Shown one piece after another: positions 1 to 8,412 of a DNA stretch of 64,000 nt. The first letter of the stretch is position 1. Each line of letters starts with the position of its first letter. The DNA is from JAJVID01 sp963743425. GTDB taxonomy: Bacteria > Acidobacteriota > Blastocatellia > RBC074. The DNA lies in NCBI GenBank assembly GCA_963743425.1, contig CAVUPU010000001.1:1054001-1118000 (forward strand), read 5' to 3'. Under the pieces are notes generated by a model. The model ran no database searches. It saw only the letters and a list, made by a program, of their open reading frames with translations, and was not told the DNA's origin. The translations under genes were made by a program, and so were the position numbers.

Positions 1-27
1 AGAGACACCCAAAGAGGAGGCGCCAAA

Positions 28-468
28 ATGAAGATACAGACACGCGACCAGCGATACGCCAAAGATATCTTCGAGCGGGTGCAAAAGTTCAAGCAGGATC
101 ATTCGGATGATATTCCGGACAAAATTAAACAGAGGCAGAACAAAGCCAAATGGAAACAGTATGGCTCGATGGCGCACAAACTGCCCGTGTTGATACGCAC
201 GGCGGGTCTGGCGCAGGCGCTGGCTTTCGCCGAAGTCAGCGGTAAAAAGAAAACGCCGCATCAGCGCTTGCTGAACGACCTGGCGCAAACGGTCTTGCCA
301 CGGAATGCCGGGCAGTTTGTCGAGCTTAGCCGCTCCGCTCCACTCGGCGAGTATATGCAGCTCACGCAGAACGCGCTGTCGGCGTTGCTCTGGTACAAGC
401 GCTTCGCGCAATCGGTGCTTGGCGTCGAGGCCGGAGACGAACCGGAAACGGAAGAGGAGGCGGGATGA
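28..468 (+). CDS. cmr5: Cmr5, small subunit of type III-B CRISPR complex
   Basis: A 146-residue, mostly helical protein with the Cmr5 signature in which a YGSMAHKLPVLIRTAGLAQ stretch (about residues 45-64) leads into the first core helices. Cmr5 is the small subunit that lines the Cmr backbone and helps hold target RNA. An AGGAGG ribosome site lies 5-10 bases before the ATG. The stop overlaps the cmr6 start (ATGA), so the two are translationally coupled. The other cmr genes, including the Cas10 homologue cmr2, are not in the window and probably lie upstream. The last ten residues are strongly acidic. Confidence 0.9.
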   Translation: MKIQTRDQRYAKDIFERVQKFKQDHSDDIPDKIKQRQNKAKWKQYGSMAHKLPVLIRTAGLAQALAFAEVSGKKKTPHQRLLNDLAQTVLPRNAGQFVELSRSAPLGEYMQLTQNALSALLWYKRFAQSVLGVEAGDEPETEEEAG

Positions 469-1247
469 CCACAAGCACACGCCGCGAGGCAATGGAAAAA
501 TACACGCAGCCCGATTCAACCGTTCACGCCGGGTTGTGGCTCGATAAATTCATCTACACGCAATACGAGCGGCGCGATTCAAAGCGCATGCCGAAAGCGG
601 AATTGGTTTCAGAAGTCGCGGGCATTGGCGAATCTGACGAGTACGAGGCTTTCTATCGGCGCTGGGAAGAGAGTCTGAAACGCTTCGGCGTAGAAAAGAC
701 CTGGCTGGCGCGCGTGCGGGGGCGAATGGCCGTTGGGCTGGGCGATGAAGGCGTGCTGGAAACTTCGGTCACGCTGCATCGCGTCTATGGAGTTCCTTAC
801 ATACCCGGCAGCGCGCTGAAGGGGCTGGCTGCCAGTTTTGCGCGCAATCGGCTCAATGGCGAGTGGGGGAAAGGGAAGTTCGCCTACAACGTCGTCTTCG
901 GCAAAACGGACGATGCGGGGTATGTCACGTTTTACGATGCGCTCTACAAACCCGGCAGCGGGCATAAAGGCCACGCCTTGTACCCGGATGTAATCACCGT
1001 GCATCACGGCGATTATTACGGCAATAAGAAAGACAAGGACACCGAAGAACCGATTCCGCCCGCCGATTGGGACGATCCGAATCCAGTGTCGTTCCTGTCG
1101 GCGACGGGCGAGTACCTGATCGCTTTGTCCGCGCCGCCGGGGTGTGAACTTTGGATCGCGAAAACGATTGAACTGCTCAAACTCGCGCTCGAACACGAAG
1201 GCATTGGCGCGAAGACATCGAGCGGGTATGGGCGAATGATTGTGTGA
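465..1247 (+). CDS. cmr6: Cmr6, RAMP-family subunit of type III-B complex
   Basis: A 260-residue RAMP (RRM-like) protein. The motif YIPGSALKGL (about residues 109-118) and the closing glycine-rich GIGAKTSSGYGRM are typical of Cmr6/Cmr4-type RAMPs, and the spacing between them fits Cmr6. Cmr6 caps the filament near the 3' end of the crRNA. The ATG overlaps the cmr5 stop and follows GAGGAGG. It appears intact at normal length. Confidence 0.9.
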   Translation: MTTSTRREAMEKYTQPDSTVHAGLWLDKFIYTQYERRDSKRMPKAELVSEVAGIGESDEYEAFYRRWEESLKRFGVEKTWLARVRGRMAVGLGDEGVLETSVTLHRVYGVPYIPGSALKGLAASFARNRLNGEWGKGKFAYNVVFGKTDDAGYVTFYDALYKPGSGHKGHALYPDVITVHHGDYYGNKKDKDTEEPIPPADWDDPNPVSFLSATGEYLIALSAPPGCELWIAKTIELLKLALEHEGIGAKTSSGYGRMIV

Positions 1248-1274
1248 AGCTACAGTTTCAGGAGGAAAGAGATT

Positions 1275-1859
1275 ATGCCTGGAAAGTTCATAGACTTTTT
1301 GATCAATCTCGGAGCGGCTGCTTTTGGCGGTTTTGTAGCTTGGGGGTGGCGAACAATTCATAACAAGCGGCTTCGTCATAGGCGGCTACAACAGATTCAA
1401 ACCGCGGCAAAGGAAGGAGAGGTTGCGATTTGCATTCGCGTCGGCGGAGCCAGCGATCCTTTGCCTGATGTGCGTATGTATTTACAGGCGCATCATCCCA
1501 ACATCGCTCAAATCGTCGTCTATCAAGCCAGCGGCGAAGCCTTGGATGAACCAGCTACGGCAGCGCGAATTGTCGAGGATATTTACGAATGCATCCGCGC
1601 TTATGGGGAAGGCCCAATTTCACGTTTGCATTTCTTTCCTTCGGGTATGGTCGCGTACTCGCCTATCATTTTTACGATTTTGAGCAATTGGGGAAAAGTG
1701 GTTGTCTATCACAAAAAGACAGATGCCTATGTGCCGCTTTACGAAGTAGACAAAGATAGACGGTACTTGGTGAAGCGTGAATTCGAGTCGCTAAACACTT
1801 GGCAAGTTGTTGCTGTTCAAACAGCCGCTGCCGTGACCGCGGGAGCCGCAAAATCATGA
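1275..1859 (+). CDS. Membrane-anchored SAVED-like protein, candidate cyclic-oligonucleotide sensor
   Basis: A 194-residue protein. Residues about 6-25 form one hydrophobic segment followed by a basic patch (HNKRLRHRRL), so an N-in or N-out single-pass anchor is likely. The remaining ~150 residues look like a compact SAVED domain: a beta strand GEVAICIRV, then RLHFFPSG (residues 117-124) and VVVYHKKTDAYVPLYEVD near the end, which resemble the 'HLF...P' and 'vY...Y.p' motifs of SAVED proteins. SAVED domains bind cyclic oligonucleotides made by CD-NTases or Cas10. No nuclease, TIR or protease domain is attached, so the membrane segment would be the effector, as in Cam1 or Csx23. A good AGGAGG precedes the ATG. 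The fold assignment is by eye only. Confidence 0.55.
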   Translation: MPGKFIDFLINLGAAAFGGFVAWGWRTIHNKRLRHRRLQQIQTAAKEGEVAICIRVGGASDPLPDVRMYLQAHHPNIAQIVVYQASGEALDEPATAARIVEDIYECIRAYGEGPISRLHFFPSGMVAYSPIIFTILSNWGKVVVYHKKTDAYVPLYEVDKDRRYLVKREFESLNTWQVVAVQTAAAVTAGAAKS

Positions 1860-2170
1860 GCAACCAATCCGCAACGCTGCTGTTGTCGCTTTCCAACGCC
1901 GAGCTATACGACGGCTGTGATATTCAGGAGATCGCCGGACGGCTGACCTTGATGACCCCGGCCCACGAAGCCGTCAACATCATCGGTCGCAACGCCCGGC
2001 TGATTATTGAACGGCTGGTCGCCGACGGCGTCGAAGAGATCACGCTGACCGGCGCGATGGCCATCTGGGCTTATCTGGTCGTCTTCCATTCGGCGGTTCA
2101 TCGGTTTCGGCAGGTCTGGTATGACGACGGCAAACCGGGCGGCAGATTGCTGGTCGCCGCACATCCGTAG
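1856..2170 (+). CDS. Csx3-like protein, candidate ring nuclease
   Basis: A 104-residue protein whose ATG overlaps the stop of the SAVED-like gene (ATGA), so the two are coupled. The pattern resembles Csx3: LTLMTPAHEAVNIIGRNARL, then GAMAIWAYLVVFHSAVHRF, then a final strand RLLVAAHP like the VVVxxH ending of Csx3 proteins. Csx3 (Crn3) breaks down cyclic tetra-adenylate and so switches off type III signalling. A sensor next to a ring nuclease is a common pairing. The match is short and read by eye; an unrelated accessory protein remains possible. Confidence 0.5.
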   Translation: MSNQSATLLLSLSNAELYDGCDIQEIAGRLTLMTPAHEAVNIIGRNARLIIERLVADGVEEITLTGAMAIWAYLVVFHSAVHRFRQVWYDDGKPGGRLLVAAHP

Positions 2171-2181
2171 CCTGTCCTGTT

Positions 2182-2346
2182 CACGACTTGGAAAGTTAGG
2201 AGTGAAAGGCTCACCGCCAAGACGCCAAGATCGCCAGGAGAGGCAAAAAATGTTTGCTTTTCATTCTCTCTTCCGGCTTATCCCTGGCTTTTTCTTGGCG
2301 ATCTTGGCGTCTTGGCGGTTGATCTGCATTAACCTTCCAAGTCGTG
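2182..2346 (+). repeat. Nested inverted-repeat (MITE-like) element before RT-cas1
   Basis: Outer arms 2182-2198 and 2330-2346 match at 16 of 17 positions when inverted. Inner arms 2212-2237 and 2294-2319 are near-perfect inverted copies built on CGCCAAGACGCCAAGATCGC. The transcript would form one long hairpin between the effector genes and the adaptation genes. It contains no gene, and the open frame running through it is not credible as coding. Confidence 0.8.
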
Positions 2347-2408
2347 TCCTGTTTCAGGCGTTCATCAGGGCAGACGTTCATCAGGGGCCCCGCCGGAGAA
2401 GCGCGGTT

Positions 2409-4685
2409 ATGTCGAACACGGATCAATTCAAACAGCTATGCGATCTCGCCAATCTGTACGCGGCCTGGGTGCGCGTCGAAGAATCCGACGGATGCGCGGG
2501 TATTGACGGAGTGACACTCGAACGTTTCGCCGAAGACCTGGACGCCGAGTTGCGGCGGCTCGGTCTGGAATTGGCTGATGGCGCTTATCAGCCTTTGCCT
2601 GCCGCTCAGTTCTTTGTTCCCAAACGCGGCGGAGGCCGGCGCCGGTTGTGCGCGCTGGCTGTTCGGGATCGGGTGGCGCAGCACGCCCTGATCGGCGTCA
2701 TCCTGCCGCGCGTCGAAGCCGAATTTGAAGATGTCTCGTTCGCTTACCGGCGCGGGAGGTCGGTCAAGCAGGCGCTGATTGAAGTCGAACGATTGCGCGA
2801 GGCGGGCTATCAATTCGTGGTGGACGCCGACATCGCCGCTTATTTTGAAAGCGTGGATCACGAACTGTTGATCCGCCGCGTGGCCCAATTGATCCAGGAC
2901 GAGCGCATCCTGCGACTGGTCGAGCAATGGATCGCGCCGATGGTTTATGACGGCCAGCAGATGGTCAAGTCGCGAAAGGGATTGCCGCAAGGCTCGCCGC
3001 TTTCGCCCCTGCTGGCCAATCTGTTTCTGGATGCGATGGACGACCGGTTGCTGGCCGCCGGGTTGAAGCTGATTCGATACGCCGACGATTTCGTGATCCT
3101 GTGCAAATCGCGGGAAAAGACCGAAGCCGCGCTGGAATTGACCAAACAGGTCCTGGCCGATTTGCGGTTGACGATCAATGAAGAGAAGACCCGGATCACC
3201 GATTTTGCGGCGGGCTTCACCTTTCTGGGCGCCACCTTCGTTCACAGTTTATGTCTCGCGACACCCGCCGATCACGAGGAAGATCAGGATTCAACGCGCG
3301 CCGGGCCGCCCCGCCTGACTGCGCCGGAGATCGAGGCGGCCATGCGGGAGGCCGTGGCGTCGGATTTGGCGAACGGCCCGGACTCCGTCGAGATCGTAAT
3401 CGCGCCTTCAGCCGGGGCCGTTTCAGGCGAAGGCCCGCCGCCTGAAGGCGGAACTACGAACCTGCCGCCTGAAGGCGGGACTACGAACCTGCCGCCTGAA
3501 GGCGGGACTACGAACCTGCCGCCTGAAGGCGGAACTACGAACCTGCCGCCTGAAGGCGGGACTACGAACCTGCCGCCTGAAGGCGGAACTACGAACCTGC
3601 CGCCTGAAGGCGGGACTACGAACCTGCCGCCTGAAGGCGGGACTACGAACCTGCCGCCGCCGAGGCTCTTCAGTTTGCGGACGCTTTACATTCAGGAGCA
3701 TGGGACGGTCTTGCGATGCGAAGACGAGCGGTTGCGCGTTTGCAAAGACGAGCAGGAGTTGCTCGACCTTCCGGCTTTCAAAATTGACCAGATCATTCTC
3801 TTCGGCAACGCGATGGTCACCACGCCGGCCATGAAATTCTGCATGCGGAATAACATTCCGATCATCGCGCTTTCGGGGCGCGGCGAATTTTTCGGCGTGA
3901 TCGAATCAACCAACAACCAGAACGTTCTTTTGCACCAGCGGCAGTTCGAGCGGCTGGCCGACGAGCGATTCGTGTTGGAGACCTCGCGCCGGATCGTCGC
4001 CGGCAAGATCGCCAATTGCCGCGCCCTGTTGCAACGCCGCCATCGCGCTTCGGCGGACGACCGGCTGGCCAAAGCCATCGCCGCCATCGAAGCGATCAGA
4101 AGCCGTCTTGCCGCCGCCGAAACGGTTGACCAGGCGCGCGGTTACGAAGGCTCGGCGGCGGCGCGGTATTACGAAGGCCTGGCCGCCTGTTTTTCGCCCC
4201 CCATCGAGTTCAAAGGCCGCAATCGCCGCCCTCCGCTCGATCCGGTCAACGCGCTCCTGTCGTTCGGCTACACGCTGCTGTTTTACAACATCTACGCCAT
4301 TGCGCGGGGGCGTGGGCTGTCGCCTTACGTCGGCTCGCTGCATTCCATACGACAGGGGCATCCGGCGCTGTGTTCCGATCTGATCGAGGAATTCCGCGCG
4401 CCCGTCGTTGATTCGCTGGTTACCGCATTGCTGAACAAACGCGTCATCGGGCAGGGGGATTTTTATTACTCCGAAACTTCGGGCGGCAAACGCGGCTGTT
4501 TTCTGACCGACGCCGCGCGGCGCGTCTTCATCGCCCAATTCGAGCAGCGCATCAACACCGTCGTCCAACATCCGCGCGCCGCGTTGAGCGTCACCTGGCG
4601 CGGCTGCATTGACATTCAGGTCGGGCATTACATTCAACTGCTGCGCGGCGAGGCCGAGAGCTATCTTCCGATTGAAATCAGGTGA
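2409..4685 (+). CDS. cas1: Reverse transcriptase-Cas1 fusion with repetitive linker
   Basis: A 758-residue fusion. Residues about 1-300 are a group II intron-like reverse transcriptase: VDADIAAYFESVDHELL (motif 3), GLPQGSPLSPLLANLF (motif 4) and the catalytic YADD at residues 224-227. Residues 344-415 are eight tandem PPEGGTTNL units. Residues about 419-758 are Cas1 integrase, with apparent metal ligands E580 (GYEGSA), H645 (GSLHS) and D657/E660 (DLIEEF). Such fusions can take spacers directly from RNA. The frame stays open to 2121, but that part runs through a hairpin element and the end of the previous gene. ATG 2409, with GGAGAAG about 10 bases before it, is the better start. cas2 follows after 3 bases. 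No Cas6 domain is fused, and both active sites look intact. Confidence 0.93.
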   Translation: MSNTDQFKQLCDLANLYAAWVRVEESDGCAGIDGVTLERFAEDLDAELRRLGLELADGAYQPLPAAQFFVPKRGGGRRRLCALAVRDRVAQHALIGVILPRVEAEFEDVSFAYRRGRSVKQALIEVERLREAGYQFVVDADIAAYFESVDHELLIRRVAQLIQDERILRLVEQWIAPMVYDGQQMVKSRKGLPQGSPLSPLLANLFLDAMDDRLLAAGLKLIRYADDFVILCKSREKTEAALELTKQVLADLRLTINEEKTRITDFAAGFTFLGATFVHSLCLATPADHEEDQDSTRAGPPRLTAPEIEAAMREAVASDLANGPDSVEIVIAPSAGAVSGEGPPPEGGTTNLPPEGGTTNLPPEGGTTNLPPEGGTTNLPPEGGTTNLPPEGGTTNLPPEGGTTNLPPEGGTTNLPPPRLFSLRTLYIQEHGTVLRCEDERLRVCKDEQELLDLPAFKIDQIILFGNAMVTTPAMKFCMRNNIPIIALSGRGEFFGVIESTNNQNVLLHQRQFERLADERFVLETSRRIVAGKIANCRALLQRRHRASADDRLAKAIAAIEAIRSRLAAAETVDQARGYEGSAAARYYEGLAACFSPPIEFKGRNRRPPLDPVNALLSFGYTLLFYNIYAIARGRGLSPYVGSLHSIRQGHPALCSDLIEEFRAPVVDSLVTALLNKRVIGQGDFYYSETSGGKRGCFLTDAARRVFIAQFEQRINTVVQHPRAALSVTWRGCIDIQVGHYIQLLRGEAESYLPIEIR
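3438..3653 (+). repeat. Eight 27-bp tandem repeats encoding the RT-Cas1 linker
   Basis: Eight exact-length units start at 3438, 3465, 3492, 3519, 3546, 3573, 3600 and 3627. Each is the palindrome CCGCCTGAAGGCGG (or its GGA variant) then ACTACGAACCTG, and is read as PPEGGTTNL. Units 1, 4 and 6 carry GGA and the others GGG, the only variation seen. The core equals the REP sequence beside the RAYT gene at 32.3-33.2 kb. Copy-number change by slippage would keep the frame because 27 is divisible by 3. Confidence 0.97.
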
Positions 4686-4688
4686 GCC

Positions 4689-4961
4689 ATGTTTTACGTC
4701 ATCGCTTACGACATCCCGGATGACCGCCGCCGCTCCAAACTGGCCGCCGAGCTGGAGAACTGGGGAACGCGCGTCCAGGGGTCGGTCTTCGAATGCGATC
4801 TGAACGCCGAGCGGGCAAAATTGCTGATTGAACGGCTGCGCAAAATGACCACCGGCGAAGACGACCTGCGCGTCTACCAGCTTTGCCAATCGTGCCTGAA
4901 CGCCTCCATCGTCGTGCGCGGGGGCGAGTTTGCCGTTGACCAGGACTTTTATCAGGTCTAA
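4689..4961 (+). CDS. cas2: Cas2, partner of Cas1 in spacer integration
   Basis: A 90-residue protein with the Cas2 start MFYVIAYDIPDDRRRSKLA, holding the conserved Asp at residue 8, and a ferredoxin-like fold with GTRVQGSVFECDL in the middle. Cas2 dimers bridge two Cas1 dimers in the adaptation complex. It starts 3 bases after the RT-Cas1 stop, so the two are co-expressed. Residues about 60-75 contain CQSC, unusual but compatible with the fold. The array begins about 275 bases downstream. Confidence 0.95.
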   Translation: MFYVIAYDIPDDRRRSKLAAELENWGTRVQGSVFECDLNAERAKLLIERLRKMTTGEDDLRVYQLCQSCLNASIVVRGGEFAVDQDFYQV

Positions 4962-5237
4962 CCGTCACAAAACCGGACAATCGTGACCTACGCGAGCATC
5001 GCGCCCCATTTCGTATGGTTTTTAGAGCGCCGCCGCTAAACTCCTGTCGGATTGAGCTTTAACCGACCCAATCGATACTTCGCAACCCGCAAGATGCTCG
5101 CGGATTGCAGACAAACAACTTAACCGTGCTTTTTCCCGGAAATTGGACTATGATCCGCGCGCTCACTGGCAGAAAATCAGAGATGCTCGGAAACCGTAGG
5201 AAAAACCCTGCCGTTTCAGGAAGTTGGAACGGGGGGG
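4962..5237 (+). promoter_or_regulatory. CRISPR leader region
   Basis: A 276-base gap between cas2 and the first repeat. Repeat orientation (repeats end in ATTGAAAC) and decay of repeats at the far end place the leader on this side. A TATGAT box at 5149-5154 could be a -10 element, but I see no convincing -35. The region ends in a run of eight G directly before repeat 1. No gene is seen here. Confidence 0.55.
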
Positions 5238-7892
5238 GTAGCTGAGGGCGTTTGATGTAGCAGCCCATTGAAACGCGCGAACGGGCCTTGTGGCGCGCCA
5301 CTATCCAGGATGTAGCTGAGGGCGTTTGATGTAGCAGCCCATTGAAACTTCTTTCAGCGTTGCTACCGCGAATAAGCAAATTGTCCGTAGCTGAGGGCGT
5401 TTGATGTAGCAGCCCATTGAAACTCGGATGCCTTTGCGTAGCTACGTTTGATCAGCCATCACATAATCGCGTAGCAGTAGCTGAGGGCGTTTGATGTAGC
5501 AGCCCATTGAAACTATTGTTGTGGACATACTATGTAGCCTCCTTGCGAAATTGTAGCTGAGGGCGTTTGATGTAGCAGCCCATTGAAACTACGATTTCTC
5601 AGTTCGAACTTTCTCCTGAGTGACAGTAGCTGAGGGCGTTTGAGGTAGCAGCCCATTGAAACTTGATCAGCCTGGCGCGGTTCTCGTGAACGTATTGCGC
5701 GACGTAGCTGAGGGCGTTTGATGTAGCAGCCCATTGAAACTTCTGCTGGTAATTTAACTATTGTGGTCATCTCTAGTAGCTGAGGGCGTTTGATGTAGCA
5801 GCCCATTGAAACCCACGAACGTTGTCTGTACAAAGCTGGCCTCAGTTGGAGTAGCTGAGGGCGTTTGATGTAGCAGCCCATTGAAACCTCTTCACCCGCG
5901 CGCCATTCCGGGAAATCAACAGGCTTGAAGTAGCTGAGGGCGTTTGATGTAGCAGCCCATTGAAACTCTTCCCAGTATGCGTTTCCAATGGAGTAGATCA
6001 GCGAAGACGTAGCTGAGGGCGTTTGATGTAGCAGCCCATTGAAACGAAATTGGTTGAGCTGTTCCCAGTGAAGCTTTCCACTGCGTAGCTGAGGGCGTTT
6101 GATGTAGCAGCCCATTGAAACACAGAGTTCATCCTCGGTCGGCTCGACCGCCATCGGTAGCTGAGGGCGTTTGATGTAGCAGCCCATTGAAACTCTCCTA
6201 TTGAACCACGTTTACCGCCTATACATCGGCTAGAGTAGCTGAGGGCGTTTGATGTAGCAGCCCATTGAAACCTGAATAAGCTGCAGATTGGGAGCATTGT
6301 GACACACTGACGTAGCTGAGGGCGTTTGATGTAGCAGCCCATTGAAACGGCAAATGGCTTGGATTATCCAGCGCTATCGCCGGCACACCAGTAGCTGAGG
6401 GCGTTTGATGTAGCAGCCCATTGAAACTACATCAACGCAAGGGAAAGCGAGGCAGCAGCTTCACGAAGCGTAGCTGAGGGCGTTTGATGTAGCAGCCCAT
6501 TGAAACCTTTCTGTAGATCGCTACCTGATACAAGGATTGTAGGTAGCTGAGGGCGTTTGATGTAGCAGCCCATTGAAACATTTGCGAAGCGGAAGTGTCG
6601 CATAGCATGGTGGCGACGGTAGCTGAGGGCGTTTGATGTAGCAGCCCATTGAAACAATCTTCCCTGCCAGCCGCTTGCACGACCCTGGCACGCAGTGTAG
6701 CTGAGGGCGTTTGATGTAGCAGCCCATTGAAACCTGACGATCGGCGATACGATCCGCCGTGCGCGACACGAATGTAGCTGAGGGCGTTTGATGTAGCAGC
6801 CCATTGAAACAGGCGTGCACACTTTGAACGCCGGCTCCGTCGTTGAGTAGCTGAGGGCGTTTGATGTAGCAGCCCATTGAAACTTCTGGTTCCGAATTTT
6901 TAAACTTGTTCACGAAAGTAGCTGAGGGCGTTTGATGTAGCAGCCCATTGAAACACTTTGACATACTAGCAAAGGCTTCAACAATATCGTAGCTGAGGGC
7001 GTTTGATGTAGCAGCCCATTGAAACCAAATTAGCCGAAATCTTCAACGTACCCTGGCAAAGTGTAGCTGAGGGCGTTTGATGTAGCAGCCCATTGAAACC
7101 TTCTATTGACGTAGCTAGTGATGTAGCAGCTGCCTTGATCATGAGTGCTGGTGTAGCTGAGGGCGTTTGATGTAGCAGCCCATTGAAACTTCTGCGAGTC
7201 ATTGGCGTAGCTGAGGGCGTTTGATGTAGCAGCCCATTGAAACCTCCGCGATGCGTCATGCTGGCGTAGCTGAGGGCGTTTGATGTAGCAGCCCATTGAA
7301 ACTTCTGTTTTCCTCCCGAAATTGAAAGTAGTGCGTTGGTGTAGCTGAGGGCGTTTGATGTAGCAGCCCATTGAAACTTTGCCCAGGCCCAGAAACTGTC
7401 GCTTCTTGATGTGTAGCTGAGGGCGTTTGATGTAGCAGCCCATTGAAACTTCTGGTACCCTTCCTGGTGTAATGTTGTTTGACAGTGTAGCTGAGGGCGT
7501 TTGATGTAGCAGCCCATTGAAACTCTCGGCGCAACTCTTCTTCTCCAAGAGTGCAAAGATGTAGCTGAGGGCGTTTGATGTAGCAGCCCATTGAAACTCT
7601 TTATCTTTGCCACCGCCGAAAATGCGACTGAAAACGGGTAGCTGAGGGCGTTTGAGGTAGCAGCCCATTGAAACCTTTTCCACATCTTGGAATACTGCCT
7701 GATGCTGTGCTGTAGCTGAGGGCGTTTGAGGTAGCAGCCCATTGAAACTGAGCTAATTCTTCTGGAATACCTTGGCGGGCAGCAAGTGCTGAGGGCGTTT
7801 GAGGTAGCAGCCCATTGAAATTCTTGCAGAGAGCCGTAAACGAGTTGAGTTGACATGTGCTGAGGGCGTATGAGGTGGCAGCCCATTGAAAT
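5238..7892 (+). CRISPR. CRISPR array, 36 repeats of 37 nt and 35 spacers
   Basis: The repeat runs from 5238 to 5274, begins GTAGCTGAGGGCG and ends CAGCCCATTGAAAC. Most copies are identical. Copies at 5626, 7638 and 7712 have one T-to-G change, and the last two (7786-7821, 7857-7892) are 36 nt and end in AAAT, so decay marks the leader-distal end. Most spacers are 34-42 nt; the exceptions are two of 53 nt (5424-5476, 7100-7152), one of 17 nt (7190-7206) and one of 22 nt (7244-7265). Transcription should run rightward from the leader, with Cas6 cutting in each repeat. Confidence 0.98.
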
Positions 7893-8412
7893 CTCAAATG
7901 GAGAAATTTCTACCTGTGCAAGTGGTTTTGAATTTCGTCCTGGAGGGACGCCGGATATTAGCCGGTGGAGAAACCACCGGATGCGATCGAAAACATCCAT
8001 TTAGCCCCGGAGGGGCGACGGACAAGGCTCGGTCTGTCGCCCCTCCGGGGCTGGAATAGATTTCTCCACTTGCTTCCGGTGGTTACGCTGCGCTCCACCA
8101 CCGGCTAATATCCCTTGTGCCTCCGGCACAAAGAGGATGAAAACCCCTTGCACAAGTCGAAAAATTCCGCCTGCGCCGACGGAACGCCATTCTCTCTTCT
8201 TCCAGATGCCACAGGCTTGTCCCATATGCCCCTACGCTTCGGGATCGAGTACAAGGCGCAATGCTTCAACTCCGATAATTTTCCGCGGCGCCAAACCAGA
8301 GGGGCGTAGCCCAATAAAAATCCAGCAGCTTCCGGAAGGGCACAGCCACTTCCGCACATCGGGCGGCGTAGCCGCGAAGAACGGTTTTGAAAAATAGCAG
8401 GATCAATGGCCT
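7893..8412. repeat. Composite inverted-repeat region between array and cas6
   Basis: No gene is seen. Outer arms around 7951-7981 and 8077-8113 (CCGGATATTAGCCGGTGG and its inverse) enclose inner arms 8001-8023 and 8031-8057 built on AGCCCCGGAGGGGCGAC. A third piece at 7935-7951 (CGTCCTGGAGGGACG) is a small palindrome. Positions 8114-8412 hold no clear signal beyond low-complexity GC-rich sequence. The cas6 promoter must lie here if cas6 is not read through from the array. Confidence 0.7.

Noticed and set aside
2121..2408. 96-residue N-terminal extension of RT-Cas1
   Set aside because: It runs through the end of the Csx3-like gene and a hairpin element; ATG 2409 has a better ribosome site and family start.
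3423..3701. Minus-strand frame of QVRSPAFRR repeats
   Set aside because: The inverse of the RT-Cas1 linker repeats.
5149..5154. TATGAT as a confident array promoter
   Set aside because: No convincing -35 box at the right distance; mentioned only as a possibility in the leader.
5059..8000. Many minus-strand open frames reading MGCYIKRPQL-like repeats
   Set aside because: They are CRISPR repeats translated in frame by chance; spacers vary and no ribosome sites or families fit.
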